Shown here: piece by piece, positions 56,703 to 64,000 of the stretch | Position numbering within the stretch: the stretch's first letter is position 1 | Layout of the letters: each line of letters begins with the position of its first letter | Source of the DNA: an uncultured Parabacteroides sp. | GTDB taxonomy: Bacteria; Bacteroidota; Bacteroidia; Bacteroidales; Tannerellaceae | DNA: 64,000 bases | Assembly: GCA_944325355.1 (NCBI GenBank) | Contig: CALUZS010000007.1 | Location: forward strand, 62,001-126,000 | Reading direction: 5' to 3' | The notes under the pieces: generated by a model | What the model saw: the letters and a program-made list of their open reading frames with translations, nothing else | Told to the model about the DNA's origin: nothing | Database searches by the model: none | Translations under genes and position numbers: made by a program

Positions 56703-56738
56703 TCAGTGTGGGATTCATATTTCTCCCCAAATTAAGGG

Positions 56739-58115
56739 CTATGACATTGGCTTTTTCGGTTTAATCCATAAACACAACATAGGGGTATCTTTGAATTTTG
56801 TTAAACATACATCTGCATCATTTAATATTAATATTCTATTCCAATTGTCAGCTTTTAATTGAGGTCGTTCTATCGCTTCATTAAATAATGCAAAGTTAGC
56901 TCCCATCTCATTGAATACTCTAACTATTCTATTGACTATAATCTCTATTTCTTTCGTAAGAATAGGCTGTTTAAGATCAAAACTTTTATGTAGTATAATG
57001 ACTGTTTCTTCTTTTGATTTTCTTTCAAACATACAGTTGAAGTATCCAAAATATTCACAGGATGTCTTTAGATGTGTAAAAATATATTCTTGTGTAGTAT
57101 CTGCTTTCAAAATTTGTTTAGCTTGGTAATCTTTATTGATTTCATCAAAGTATTCATATGCCGTTTTTTTGTTGTTATTGATTGCTTCATCAAATTTTCT
57201 AATAAAATCATCTATTGAATATACTTTTGTTCCAAAATTAAAGAGTTTATATAATGTCTTGCTTTTTTGACGTAATCCTTCGTCATCACTAACGATACAA
57301 TCACAATATGATCCAAAAAAACTATGACAGCAATCAGCTTCCATATTTTTAAGTTTAACTTTCTTTCTAGTTTCTTTATTGACACCTAATAGATCAAGAA
57401 GCATATATGACATATAATATACTGTAGCAGAATCAGAGGAGGATAATCCTATTTGAGTCAAAATAGCTTTAATCATATCTATAAAAGATAATCCTAACGG
57501 AGCAGAAGCTAACTGTTCGTTAAAGACATTTTCATCTTCTGATGTAATTAATGTAGGATTGTATTTGGCTATGGTATTATCTCTTACTATTTTATATGGC
57601 TCTTTCTCTTCATAAAGATTGTGAAACATAAATTTTACAAATGCTGAAAAACTAGAATTATCTATTTGGAGTTCATCTGTTGAAATTGGAGTTCTTTTTA
57701 TTATCCAATCAAAATTTAATTCTCCTTTTAAATCCTTCATACTAATATCAATAATATTATTGATTGCTTTCCTTTGTTCTTCTGTGATTTGCGAAAGATC
57801 AATATTTTCAAGCCAAGATATATCTCCGACTTTTCCTATATTCATGAAAGCATCTCTATGAGATTGCTTCATAACCACCTGTTTAGCATCTTCGTATATT
57901 AAACGATTCCCATCAACAATTGTTTGCATAAAATCCATTTCTGCATACTTTATGTTTGTTGTATCATCTTGCAAATCAAATAAATGAGCATTTGAATAGA
58001 AGAAAATGAATTCGTCTTTATGAGATAATATCTTTTCGCGCAAAAGAGAGTACTTTTCTTCCCTTGCGTTAAAGAGATGGCTGAAAACTTGTTTATCCAA
58101 ATATATTGTAATCAT
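56739..58115 (-). CDS. PIN-like nuclease-domain protein, island gene
   Basis: A ~458-residue cytoplasmic protein from the ATG at 58115 (58133 is an alternative). The first residues MITIYLDKQVFSHL and the later block FFYSNAHLFDLQ look like the first acidic residues of a PIN nuclease fold. The second half of a PIN signature appears ~260-300: DCCHSFFGSYCDCIVSDDEGLRQKSKTLYKLFNFGTKVYSIDDF. A helical stretch of ~200 residues separates the two, and a ~150-residue C-terminal part has no assignment. PIN domains are single-strand RNases or DNases and often act as toxins or defence effectors. The gene is AT-rich and follows the AlbA_2 gene closely. Confidence 0.55.
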   Translation of the reverse strand: MITIYLDKQVFSHLFNAREEKYSLLREKILSHKDEFIFFYSNAHLFDLQDDTTNIKYAEMDFMQTIVDGNRLIYEDAKQVVMKQSHRDAFMNIGKVGDISWLENIDLSQITEEQRKAINNIIDISMKDLKGELNFDWIIKRTPISTDELQIDNSSFSAFVKFMFHNLYEEKEPYKIVRDNTIAKYNPTLITSEDENVFNEQLASAPLGLSFIDMIKAILTQIGLSSSDSATVYYMSYMLLDLLGVNKETRKKVKLKNMEADCCHSFFGSYCDCIVSDDEGLRQKSKTLYKLFNFGTKVYSIDDFIRKFDEAINNNKKTAYEYFDEINKDYQAKQILKADTTQEYIFTHLKTSCEYFGYFNCMFERKSKEETVIILHKSFDLKQPILTKEIEIIVNRIVRVFNEMGANFALFNEAIERPQLKADNWNRILILNDADVCLTKFKDTPMLCLWIKPKKPMS

Positions 58116-58140
58116 AAATAATATGTTCAACAATAGAATC

Positions 58141-59508
58141 CTATTGTTGTTTTATTAAAAATTCTTTCAATGCCAAACCTTTTGCCGTAAGGCGATATTT
58201 TTGCAACTTACTTTGTTTCTCATTAGGTAAGGTAAACTCTATATAGCCTTCATCTATAGACGGTTTAAGATATGTATTACGAAAATATGTCCGATGCTTA
58301 ATTCCTAATGTTGATTGCAGTGTCTCCCTATCAACTTCACCATCTATATTGGCAACAAGTGTTCTTATATGTGCAGAAACATTATCTGTATCATGAGCAG
58401 TATCATGAGCAGTATCATGAGCAGTATCATGAGCAGTTATAGGAAAAGTAATACGGATAAAGTTGTCAGTAAACTTAAAGCAATCTTCTCCGTATGCTCT
58501 TAGTATGCGAGGAATTCCAGAGCCTAACGACTCTACTAACTCCAAATCTCTATAAATTCTCATCAACTCCTTGTTGCGTGGAATTGATATACCATTAAAA
58601 AATTCCTCTTTAGAAAGAGATTCTGGTAAACGTCCTGCAGAAGTTATCTCCATTCTGTCTGGAAATATCTCAAATTTAGGCGGTACCTCAAAAGAGTAAT
58701 CGTTATGCACAATTGCATTGATAACTGCTTCGCGCAAAGCAACCTTGTTCCACAATGGGGTTTCAATGCGTTCCATGGGTGTAATAGTAGCGGCAATCTT
58801 GTTTTCAATATCCAGTTTGGCCAACACACTCTTGGTTGCTTTAATCAGGGAGCAATATCCATACTCATTATTCTCTACCAAGTCACAACGATCAAGACTT
58901 GAATACTTTGCTACTTTAATTGAATTGCTATTTTCATCAGCAAGAAGATAAGCTACATAATTGTATTTTCCATCTTCAGTAAGCAATTCTAATGTCCGTT
59001 TGAAATTGTCGTTGAGTCTTTTACCACGTTCGTCGTAATAGATACGTAATTGCTCAAAACTCAAATCCTGTCGGTTGGAGACTATGCGTCCGATGGAGTT
59101 TCGTGTCCGCATGGCAAACAGACGGTCAATCTGTTCTTGAGGCATAGGCTCAGCCGATGTTCCAATACGCATATATACACCTCTCGGTGTCATCCCAAAT
59201 TTTGTTTTGAAATATGGTTTTTCTATTCCGCTTGCAATCGTTATTTTTATAATGCTAAGTCTATCTTTCTGCTCTTCAGCTATATCAAATAGTCCCATTG
59301 CCGAAGGAGAAATATTATGCTTGATACGGTCTTTCAGTTTTAGCATGCAATCATCTATATCGTTTACACCTACGGTAGAACCGTCCTTGTCGATACCGAT
59401 ATAGATATATCCACCCTCTTTGTAATTCAAGAAAGCTACAATCTCCTTCTCTATATCAAGTTCAGAAGTCAATTCTCTTTTGTATTCTATGCGGTTAGTT
59501 TCTGGCAT
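58141..59508 (-). CDS. AlbA_2 (Schlafen-like) and GHKL ATP-binding domain protein
   Basis: 455 residues. The N-terminal AlbA_2/Schlafen-like domain is at ~5-130 (EYKRELTSELDIEKEIVAFLNYKEGGYIYIGIDKDG). A divergent GHKL-type ATP-binding domain is at ~255-350, with the N-box AVINAIVHNDYS, the EITSAGRLPESL block and the lid ESLGSGIPRIL. Then comes a tandem AHDT repeat (359-374) from a 12-bp DNA repeat, and a C-terminal winged helix (~376-455). Such proteins are common in islands and are annotated as ATP-binding or transcriptional regulators; the role is unknown. The gap to hsdS is 131 bp and holds no clear promoter. Confidence 0.8.
   Translation of the reverse strand: MPETNRIEYKRELTSELDIEKEIVAFLNYKEGGYIYIGIDKDGSTVGVNDIDDCMLKLKDRIKHNISPSAMGLFDIAEEQKDRLSIIKITIASGIEKPYFKTKFGMTPRGVYMRIGTSAEPMPQEQIDRLFAMRTRNSIGRIVSNRQDLSFEQLRIYYDERGKRLNDNFKRTLELLTEDGKYNYVAYLLADENSNSIKVAKYSSLDRCDLVENNEYGYCSLIKATKSVLAKLDIENKIAATITPMERIETPLWNKVALREAVINAIVHNDYSFEVPPKFEIFPDRMEITSAGRLPESLSKEEFFNGISIPRNKELMRIYRDLELVESLGSGIPRILRAYGEDCFKFTDNFIRITFPITAHDTAHDTAHDTAHDTDNVSAHIRTLVANIDGEVDRETLQSTLGIKHRTYFRNTYLKPSIDEGYIEFTLPNEKQSKLQKYRLTAKGLALKEFLIKQQ
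58389..58436. repeat. Four perfect 12-bp tandem repeats in the AlbA_2 gene
   Basis: TATCATGAGCAG occurs four times in a row without mismatch. It encodes (AHDT)4 in the linker between the ATP-binding domain and the winged helix. A 12-bp unit keeps the frame when copy number changes. Confidence 0.95.
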
Positions 59509-59639
59509 ATAAGAATTATATCGTTATAATTATTACAATTTCAATATTTTGTTAAGACATGAAAAGGTAAAACCTATATAAATTTTAAAATATCTATCAG
59601 ATTTTGTTATGTAAGTGATATTATATAAATATTATAATA

Positions 59640-61049
59640 TCATTTACCAATTATCATTCGTTCAACATCGCGCTTTGCATTTTCTAATATATCTTTGCCT
59701 TCTTGTTTTAATGCTTTTGCTTTATTACGAATACCAGTAATATAATCTACAATCTCTTTTTGTTTTATTAGAGTTGGTAATGGTATTGGTAAAGTACGAT
59801 ACTCCTCAGCATTAATATTTGCCTGAACAGCAGGACGCTGTATTGTATCAACCCAATATTTGTAAATTTTACTATTACAATAAAAAAATAAATACCACGG
59901 ATTTATCTTTTCTGTATTTAATTTATAACGAATCAAATATCCTGCAAATATGGCCGGCTCTTTGTTTTCTCTATGGATGTAACATTTTCCGACAGATCCA
60001 CTTCTTGCAAAAAGAATATCACCTGTTTGTAACAAGTATGACCTATCTGTATACAGTGCAGATTTTTTATCATTTTCTTTTAATTCACCTAGTTCATTAA
60101 TATCTGTAATTCTGATATATCGTGTTTCTCCATCATTAAAATCTATTGCTGGCTCGTTTGCCCCGTACTGACCTGCTGTAATTGCAACATCCTTTAGATA
60201 TTTCCATTTATAATTACATTGCAAAGATTTTATTAGAGTTATTTGCTTATTATATTTAGGATCATATCTTGTATCACAATCTTTTTTGTGTATATAAAAA
60301 ATTCTATTTTTAAGTTCATTCCCCGAACAAGGTAATTTAATGCCAAGTTCATTTAAAAGATAATCATCAATACTATCTAAAAGCCGTTGAGCTTCTTCTT
60401 CTTTTGCTTTTTTTTCTTTTATCGCATCGTCAATAGCAGAAAAATTCAAACCTTCTATTATTGGAAGATCTTTTAATGAAGGATAATCTAATGCAGGACG
60501 AGTACCTCCAGTGGAATGGCGAGAAGCTATTTTTTCAATAATATCAAGATTTAAATATTGTGCTAGATATTTGCTGATATTGATATTTGGGGTCTTAACA
60601 ACAACCATATGCTGATTCGTATTTCCAATAAAATTTTTTGGCGCAACGGATGCTATCGCCATCCGACCGACGCCTGTAATTTTTATAAGTAAATCGCCTT
60701 CTGCAACTTGACTACGTTTTAATAATCCATTATGAGTTTCTTTATTAATATATAAACAGCCATCTAATGATAAGCCTCCTGTAGTTTGAAGATTTTGTAC
60801 TCTAAGAAATGGAATTCCATTTTCTGAATCTGAATAATATTTTTCAGCTTCTGTTTTTTTAGGTGTAGCTCCTCCTGCAATAGAAAAAGCATAGTTCCTT
60901 AACTTCTTAGTGGCTAAAGAACGTACTTTCTTTTCCAATAATGCTATTGAGGGCCGATAATAATCAGGTTCAAGCCTCCCCTCTATTTCTGATCTGTTTA
61001 TAATGAAGATCTTATCTTGATCTATATTATTCGTTGATTGGTACATCAT
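59640..61049 (-). CDS. hsdS: Type I restriction-modification specificity subunit HsdS
   Basis: A 469-residue DNA-recognition subunit with two target-recognition domains. TRD1 is at ~30-200 (IAGGATPKKTEAEKYYSDSENGIPFLRVQNLQTTGGLSLDG), followed by a helical spacer with Glu/Lys/Ala-rich sequence at ~205-240. TRD2 follows at ~270-430 (AITAGQYGANEPAIDFNDGETRYIRITDINELGELKENDK; GDILFARSGSVGKCYIH) and a C-terminal helical repeat. Its start overlaps the end of the preceding gene by about 20 bp, so translation is likely coupled. Together with the methylase it defines the target sequence. Confidence 0.9.
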   Translation of the reverse strand: MMYQSTNNIDQDKIFIINRSEIEGRLEPDYYRPSIALLEKKVRSLATKKLRNYAFSIAGGATPKKTEAEKYYSDSENGIPFLRVQNLQTTGGLSLDGCLYINKETHNGLLKRSQVAEGDLLIKITGVGRMAIASVAPKNFIGNTNQHMVVVKTPNINISKYLAQYLNLDIIEKIASRHSTGGTRPALDYPSLKDLPIIEGLNFSAIDDAIKEKKAKEEEAQRLLDSIDDYLLNELGIKLPCSGNELKNRIFYIHKKDCDTRYDPKYNKQITLIKSLQCNYKWKYLKDVAITAGQYGANEPAIDFNDGETRYIRITDINELGELKENDKKSALYTDRSYLLQTGDILFARSGSVGKCYIHRENKEPAIFAGYLIRYKLNTEKINPWYLFFYCNSKIYKYWVDTIQRPAVQANINAEEYRTLPIPLPTLIKQKEIVDYITGIRNKAKALKQEGKDILENAKRDVERMIIGK

Positions 61050-62505
61050 AATTTTCCTTTAATATTACAGGGATATTATTTTTCATTATATTTTTAATAT
61101 CTGTATAATATCCAGAACTAGAATATGGAATCCATTGTAGTTTATCCATGTCAAATGGAACTTGTTCTTTGAGTTTTAATTCTGCTTCATCAAAAGGTAC
61201 TTGTGTAGTATCTGATTCCGCTTTTATTAATAATATAGGCTTGTTATTGCCTTCTGCTAATCCAATTTCAAAAATAACATTATCATTACAAGTCGTTAAA
61301 TCAGCAATGAAAATGTCACACTCTTTAATGCATTTGATAAGTCTACTATCTATCCGTTGGCTATTACCTTTAAAACGCATAATTGGAATAAGAGAGACTT
61401 TAGCTTGTACTTTTTTTTCGGATATTTCCTTAAGTACTTCTTTAAATAAATTATTGAAGTCATTTACTCGTTTAAAAGAAATATATGGCATAGCTACAAA
61501 CACCTTGTATTCTCTACGTCTATGGATATGCTCATATATCTCTATTAATTTAGTATGATGTAATCCATTAATTTTACCTATATCATTAGATTTAATCCAC
61601 TTTGCGAAACGTCTATAATCTGTTTTGTTTCCATCAACAAGATATTTAAGCAATACTAATATAATATCTATACCTTGTATGTTCAATTCTTCATATTCTC
61701 CTGCTAAATATATAATTGCTTTTTGAAGTTGTTCATATGAGTAATTACGAGTAAATTGTGTTAATTCTAATGCAAAGGTAAAATATGCATTACCATAAAA
61801 CGTTAAATTGCTTTGTTGGAGAAATGAAGATATTTTATCTATACATAATATTTGTTCTTCTGATATGTTTAATAACTCTGCTTTTAAAGTAGTCGAAAAA
61901 CTTTCATTATTAAAAATTGCAGATAAATTCTCTTCGCTTGTTAAAGCCTCTGCTTTAGAATTTATCAAATAAAAAAAAGCAGATTCGTATTGTTGGGCTA
62001 CATCGCTTTTTATTTGCATCAATATTGAAAATGGAACAACCATATTTAGCAAGTCACTATTTGATTGTTCCTCCAATATGTTATCTATAACATTTAAACG
62101 ATGATTGCCATCTAAACGAGTAAGAGGTTTTTGTAAAATAATATTATCTGGAATTTCTATTGACATTACTTTTGTCTTTGGATTTTCACCTATTATAATG
62201 TCAAAAACAAATTTTGCTTTTGTGAATTTAATTCCATCATTAAGTAAAATTGTACCTCGGTCTTGTTCATATTTTAGTTTTTGTAAAGCAGAAGTATCGG
62301 TTAATTGAAAACCAAAAATTAGTTCTGGGAAAAATGAGAATTTTGAAGTCTCCATAAATGTTCTTATTTCGGGTATACGTCTTTTATTGAAGTTTCTTTG
62401 ATATTCTCCAGGTTTAGAAGCTATTGCTAAATTCTTTAATGTTGCATAACCTCTAAATATAGAGCATCCTTTAAAAACATCCTCAATTATTCCTGTTAGT
62501 TTCAT
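61027..62505 (-). CDS. DndB/DGQHR-like protein fused to a TIR/deoxyribosyltransferase-like domain
   Basis: A 492-residue two-domain protein. Residues ~1-200 resemble the DndB/DGQHR group: EYQRNFNKRRIPEIRTFMETSKFSFFPELIFGFQ, then the signature LDGNHRLNVIDN (DGNHRL at 132-137, usually DGQHR) and FFYLINSKAEALTSEE. Residues ~205-325 are helical. Residues ~332-485 form a Rossmann-like domain of the nucleoside 2-deoxyribosyltransferase/TIR-like type: YKVFVAMPYISF, CDIFIADLTTCNDNVIFEIGLAEGNNKPILLI (ADLT at 401, FEIGLAEG at 412), with Glu in the position used as catalytic residue. It sits between the methylase and HsdS, 14 bp after the former and overlapping the latter. Function unknown; a nucleotide- or NAD-cleaving effector controlled by the DndB-like part is a hypothesis. 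Confidence 0.65.
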   Translation of the reverse strand: MKLTGIIEDVFKGCSIFRGYATLKNLAIASKPGEYQRNFNKRRIPEIRTFMETSKFSFFPELIFGFQLTDTSALQKLKYEQDRGTILLNDGIKFTKAKFVFDIIIGENPKTKVMSIEIPDNIILQKPLTRLDGNHRLNVIDNILEEQSNSDLLNMVVPFSILMQIKSDVAQQYESAFFYLINSKAEALTSEENLSAIFNNESFSTTLKAELLNISEEQILCIDKISSFLQQSNLTFYGNAYFTFALELTQFTRNYSYEQLQKAIIYLAGEYEELNIQGIDIILVLLKYLVDGNKTDYRRFAKWIKSNDIGKINGLHHTKLIEIYEHIHRRREYKVFVAMPYISFKRVNDFNNLFKEVLKEISEKKVQAKVSLIPIMRFKGNSQRIDSRLIKCIKECDIFIADLTTCNDNVIFEIGLAEGNNKPILLIKAESDTTQVPFDEAELKLKEQVPFDMDKLQWIPYSSSGYYTDIKNIMKNNIPVILKENYDVPINE

Positions 62506-62519
62506 AACTATTAGTGTTT

Positions 62520-64000
62520 TTATAATGAATTAATAAACTTTCTTAGTTCTTCTCCTATAATATCTAACTCATTGACAGACGTTTTCTTGCCTGTAGCATC
62601 ATAACCGATGCTTTCTGCAATAGCCATAAAAATTGGATAATCTGTTAACTCTTTTTGTTTTGCCTGCTGATATTCATCTGTCAAGAGACTTTTGAGTTCA
62701 TCAACCTTATTGGCATATTCTGTGAGCAAATCTGCATTCCACGTTTTATACTCTTCTGTTTGTTTTGCTGCTGTTACAGAAATATTTTGTTTACTTTTTA
62801 TTTCGTTTGCTTTCTTTTTTTGTTTTTGTTTAATCTCTTTATCCCAAGTTTGTCGTTGAACCAGATAGCAATTGTCATGAAGTAATCTCTCTTCAATATT
62901 TTTCTTTGTATTTATAAGAAGTTTAGTCTCTATCTTTGTCCATTTCCGTAAAAATAATACAGAACTCTTTACGCCAGCACCATTTGCCATAAATGCTGTT
63001 TGTGGCATACTTATAACAGCAACAATACGGAACCAATCCTCGATTTGTGTCCTGACATACTGCATAGTACTGTTTGTTAAGATTCCGTCAGGAAGAACAA
63101 TGGCAAGGTATCCACCTTCTTTCAAGAAATTATAATCTTGTTCTATAAAAAGGACTTCTGTACTTTGTCCATCACGAGTCTCCTGAGGACGCGCAGCAAC
63201 AGCCAACCAATCTTCTTCTTTTTTACCTAATTGATAAGTTTTTAAATACGCTTGTTCACTTTGACGGATAGTACTGCCAAATGGTGGATTAGTTATGATA
63301 AAATCAAATGTTCCATATTTAAAGCCGTGATTATTTGTCTTAGCTATTATTGATTCATCAGACATAAGACCATCTGAGGTTATAACATTTGTGTGTCCGT
63401 CATCATGAATTATCATATTCATTTTAGCAGCACGAGATATTTGTTCACTAATTTCAATCCCATAAAGATTTTTTTCGGCAAAATCATGCCAATAAGAGAA
63501 CCAATGCTTATACTGTCTCGTGTCAGTTTTGTATAGAGGATAAAGTTCAGTCGCCTTGTTTCTAATTTTATTCAGGGCATAAAGTAGGAAGCCTCCACTA
63601 CCACATGAGGTATCAAGAACTTTTGAATCATGCTCAATAGGCAAAACATCCACTATAAATTTAACTATTTCTCTAGGTGTGAAATATTGCCCGAAATTAC
63701 CTCGGAAAAATGAACCCATAAACGTTTCAAAAGCCCTTCCTTTACTATCCAAATCAGTTTCTCCAAGATTGACACTTTCAAGATATCCAACAACAGTGCG
63801 TATTTTTTCCGGTGTTAATCTGATATTATCACGGAAAACTTCTTTATCTTTTTGTCTGCCTTCTTCATATAAAGCTATTATACGTTTATATAAATTGTCA
63901 TTCTCTATAAGGCGTCTTTGGGTTTCGCTTTTTTCTTCTTCTTTAGATACTGTGATTATCTGAAAATCATATGGTTCCCCCATTCTTCTGGGCTTACGTT
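62520..64000 (-). CDS. hsdM: Type I restriction-modification methylase HsdM (N-terminus beyond window)
   Basis: An N6-adenine DNA methylase. The frame stays open from the ATG at 63983 to the window edge, so the true start is probably further right; this group often carries an extra N-terminal domain. Visible are the block GQYFTPREIVKFIVD, SAM motif DTSCGSGGFLLYAL (Asp124 counted from 63983), the catalytic NPPFG (~232) and the C-terminal helical region. Length seen: 487 residues plus an unseen N-terminus. It opens the operon hsdM-fusion protein-hsdS. No hsdR is seen in the window; it may lie further right or be replaced by the other island genes. Confidence 0.9.
   Translation of the reverse strand, partial: RKPRRMGEPYDFQIITVSKEEEKSETQRRLIENDNLYKRIIALYEEGRQKDKEVFRDNIRLTPEKIRTVVGYLESVNLGETDLDSKGRAFETFMGSFFRGNFGQYFTPREIVKFIVDVLPIEHDSKVLDTSCGSGGFLLYALNKIRNKATELYPLYKTDTRQYKHWFSYWHDFAEKNLYGIEISEQISRAAKMNMIIHDDGHTNVITSDGLMSDESIIAKTNNHGFKYGTFDFIITNPPFGSTIRQSEQAYLKTYQLGKKEEDWLAVAARPQETRDGQSTEVLFIEQDYNFLKEGGYLAIVLPDGILTNSTMQYVRTQIEDWFRIVAVISMPQTAFMANGAGVKSSVLFLRKWTKIETKLLINTKKNIEERLLHDNCYLVQRQTWDKEIKQKQKKKANEIKSKQNISVTAAKQTEEYKTWNADLLTEYANKVDELKSLLTDEYQQAKQKELTDYPIFMAIAESIGYDATGKKTSVNELDIIGEELRKFINSL

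Noticed and set aside
56581..56718. 45-codon minus-strand ORF (starts MNPTLRWSKN, ends KPPVEQ)
   Set aside because: It lies inside the hairpin-rich element, contains its box motifs and hairpins as codons, crosses the promoter-like site and shows no protein-like composition; more likely non-coding sequence.
58389..58436. Short repeats considered as a CRISPR array
   Set aside because: The 12-bp units are directly adjacent with no spacers and encode an in-frame AHDT linker.
59617..59641. AT-only hairpin (GATATTAT/ATAATATC) after hsdS considered as a terminator
   Set aside because: The pairing is all A/T apart from one pair, without a distinct T-run, and such palindromes are expected by chance in this AT-rich island.

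Overview
The window is a stretch of chromosome from a member of the Bacteroidales (phylum Bacteroidota). The evidence is a set of phylum-restricted families (DUF4837, DUF3467, an OMP_b-brl_3-type receptor with a carboxypeptidase-regulatory-like N-terminus, an LptC lipoprotein, a family M49 lipoprotein), almost no Shine-Dalgarno sequences before genes, and repeated promoters of the form TTTG-N(18-20)-TAnnTTTG. An acyl-CoA dehydrogenase/EtfBA operon fits Odoribacter/Butyricimonas- or Parabacteroides-like genera; I cannot fix the genus.

Left part (1-30.4 kb): ordinary metabolic and envelope genes. An AraC regulator stands beside exported proteins: a decarboxylase-fold/cupin protein and a two-gene unit of a Tat-type aldo/keto reductase ferredoxin protein and a Tat-type DUF6282 metal hydrolase. 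Then come a sialate esterase, rmuC, tpx, an outer-membrane phospholipase A, etfB-etfA-acyl-CoA dehydrogenase, a membrane Zn peptidase, fur-purA, a lipoprotein, an AlkD-like protein, an M49 peptidase, an envelope operon (outer membrane protein, TPR protein, LptC), a PpiD/SurA-like isomerase, rlmN, a DUF4837 lipoprotein and pdxA.

Middle (30.4-48.1 kb): the information-processing core. rpsU, xerC and hpf are followed by tRNA-Thr, Tyr, Gly and Thr, tuf, tRNA-Trp, secE, nusG, rplK, rplA, rplJ, rplL, rpoB and rpoC, with an attenuator-like hairpin between rplL and rpoB. An exonuclease/phosphatase-fold protein, DUF3467, aroB and tRNA-Pro follow.

Right part (48.1-56.2 kb): a TonB-type outer membrane receptor, a TlpA-like lipoprotein, a GntR-slipin operon, a DUF418 membrane protein and a MATE exporter. 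The exporter gene is split by a frameshift at a TAATG junction and is preceded by a leader that looks like a transcription attenuator.

Right end (56.2-64.0 kb): a visibly AT-rich defence island on the minus strand. A type I restriction-modification locus (HsdM running off the window edge, then HsdS) encloses a two-domain protein: an N-terminal DndB/DGQHR-like part and a C-terminal TIR/deoxyribosyltransferase-like part. Downstream follow an AlbA_2/GHKL ATP-binding protein with a 12-bp tandem repeat in its coding sequence and a protein with PIN-nuclease-like signature residues. A roughly 350-bp non-coding, hairpin-rich element with GGTGGAG/CTCCACC ends lies exactly between core and island. The five-gene island with the fusion protein is the most promising candidate for an undescribed system here.
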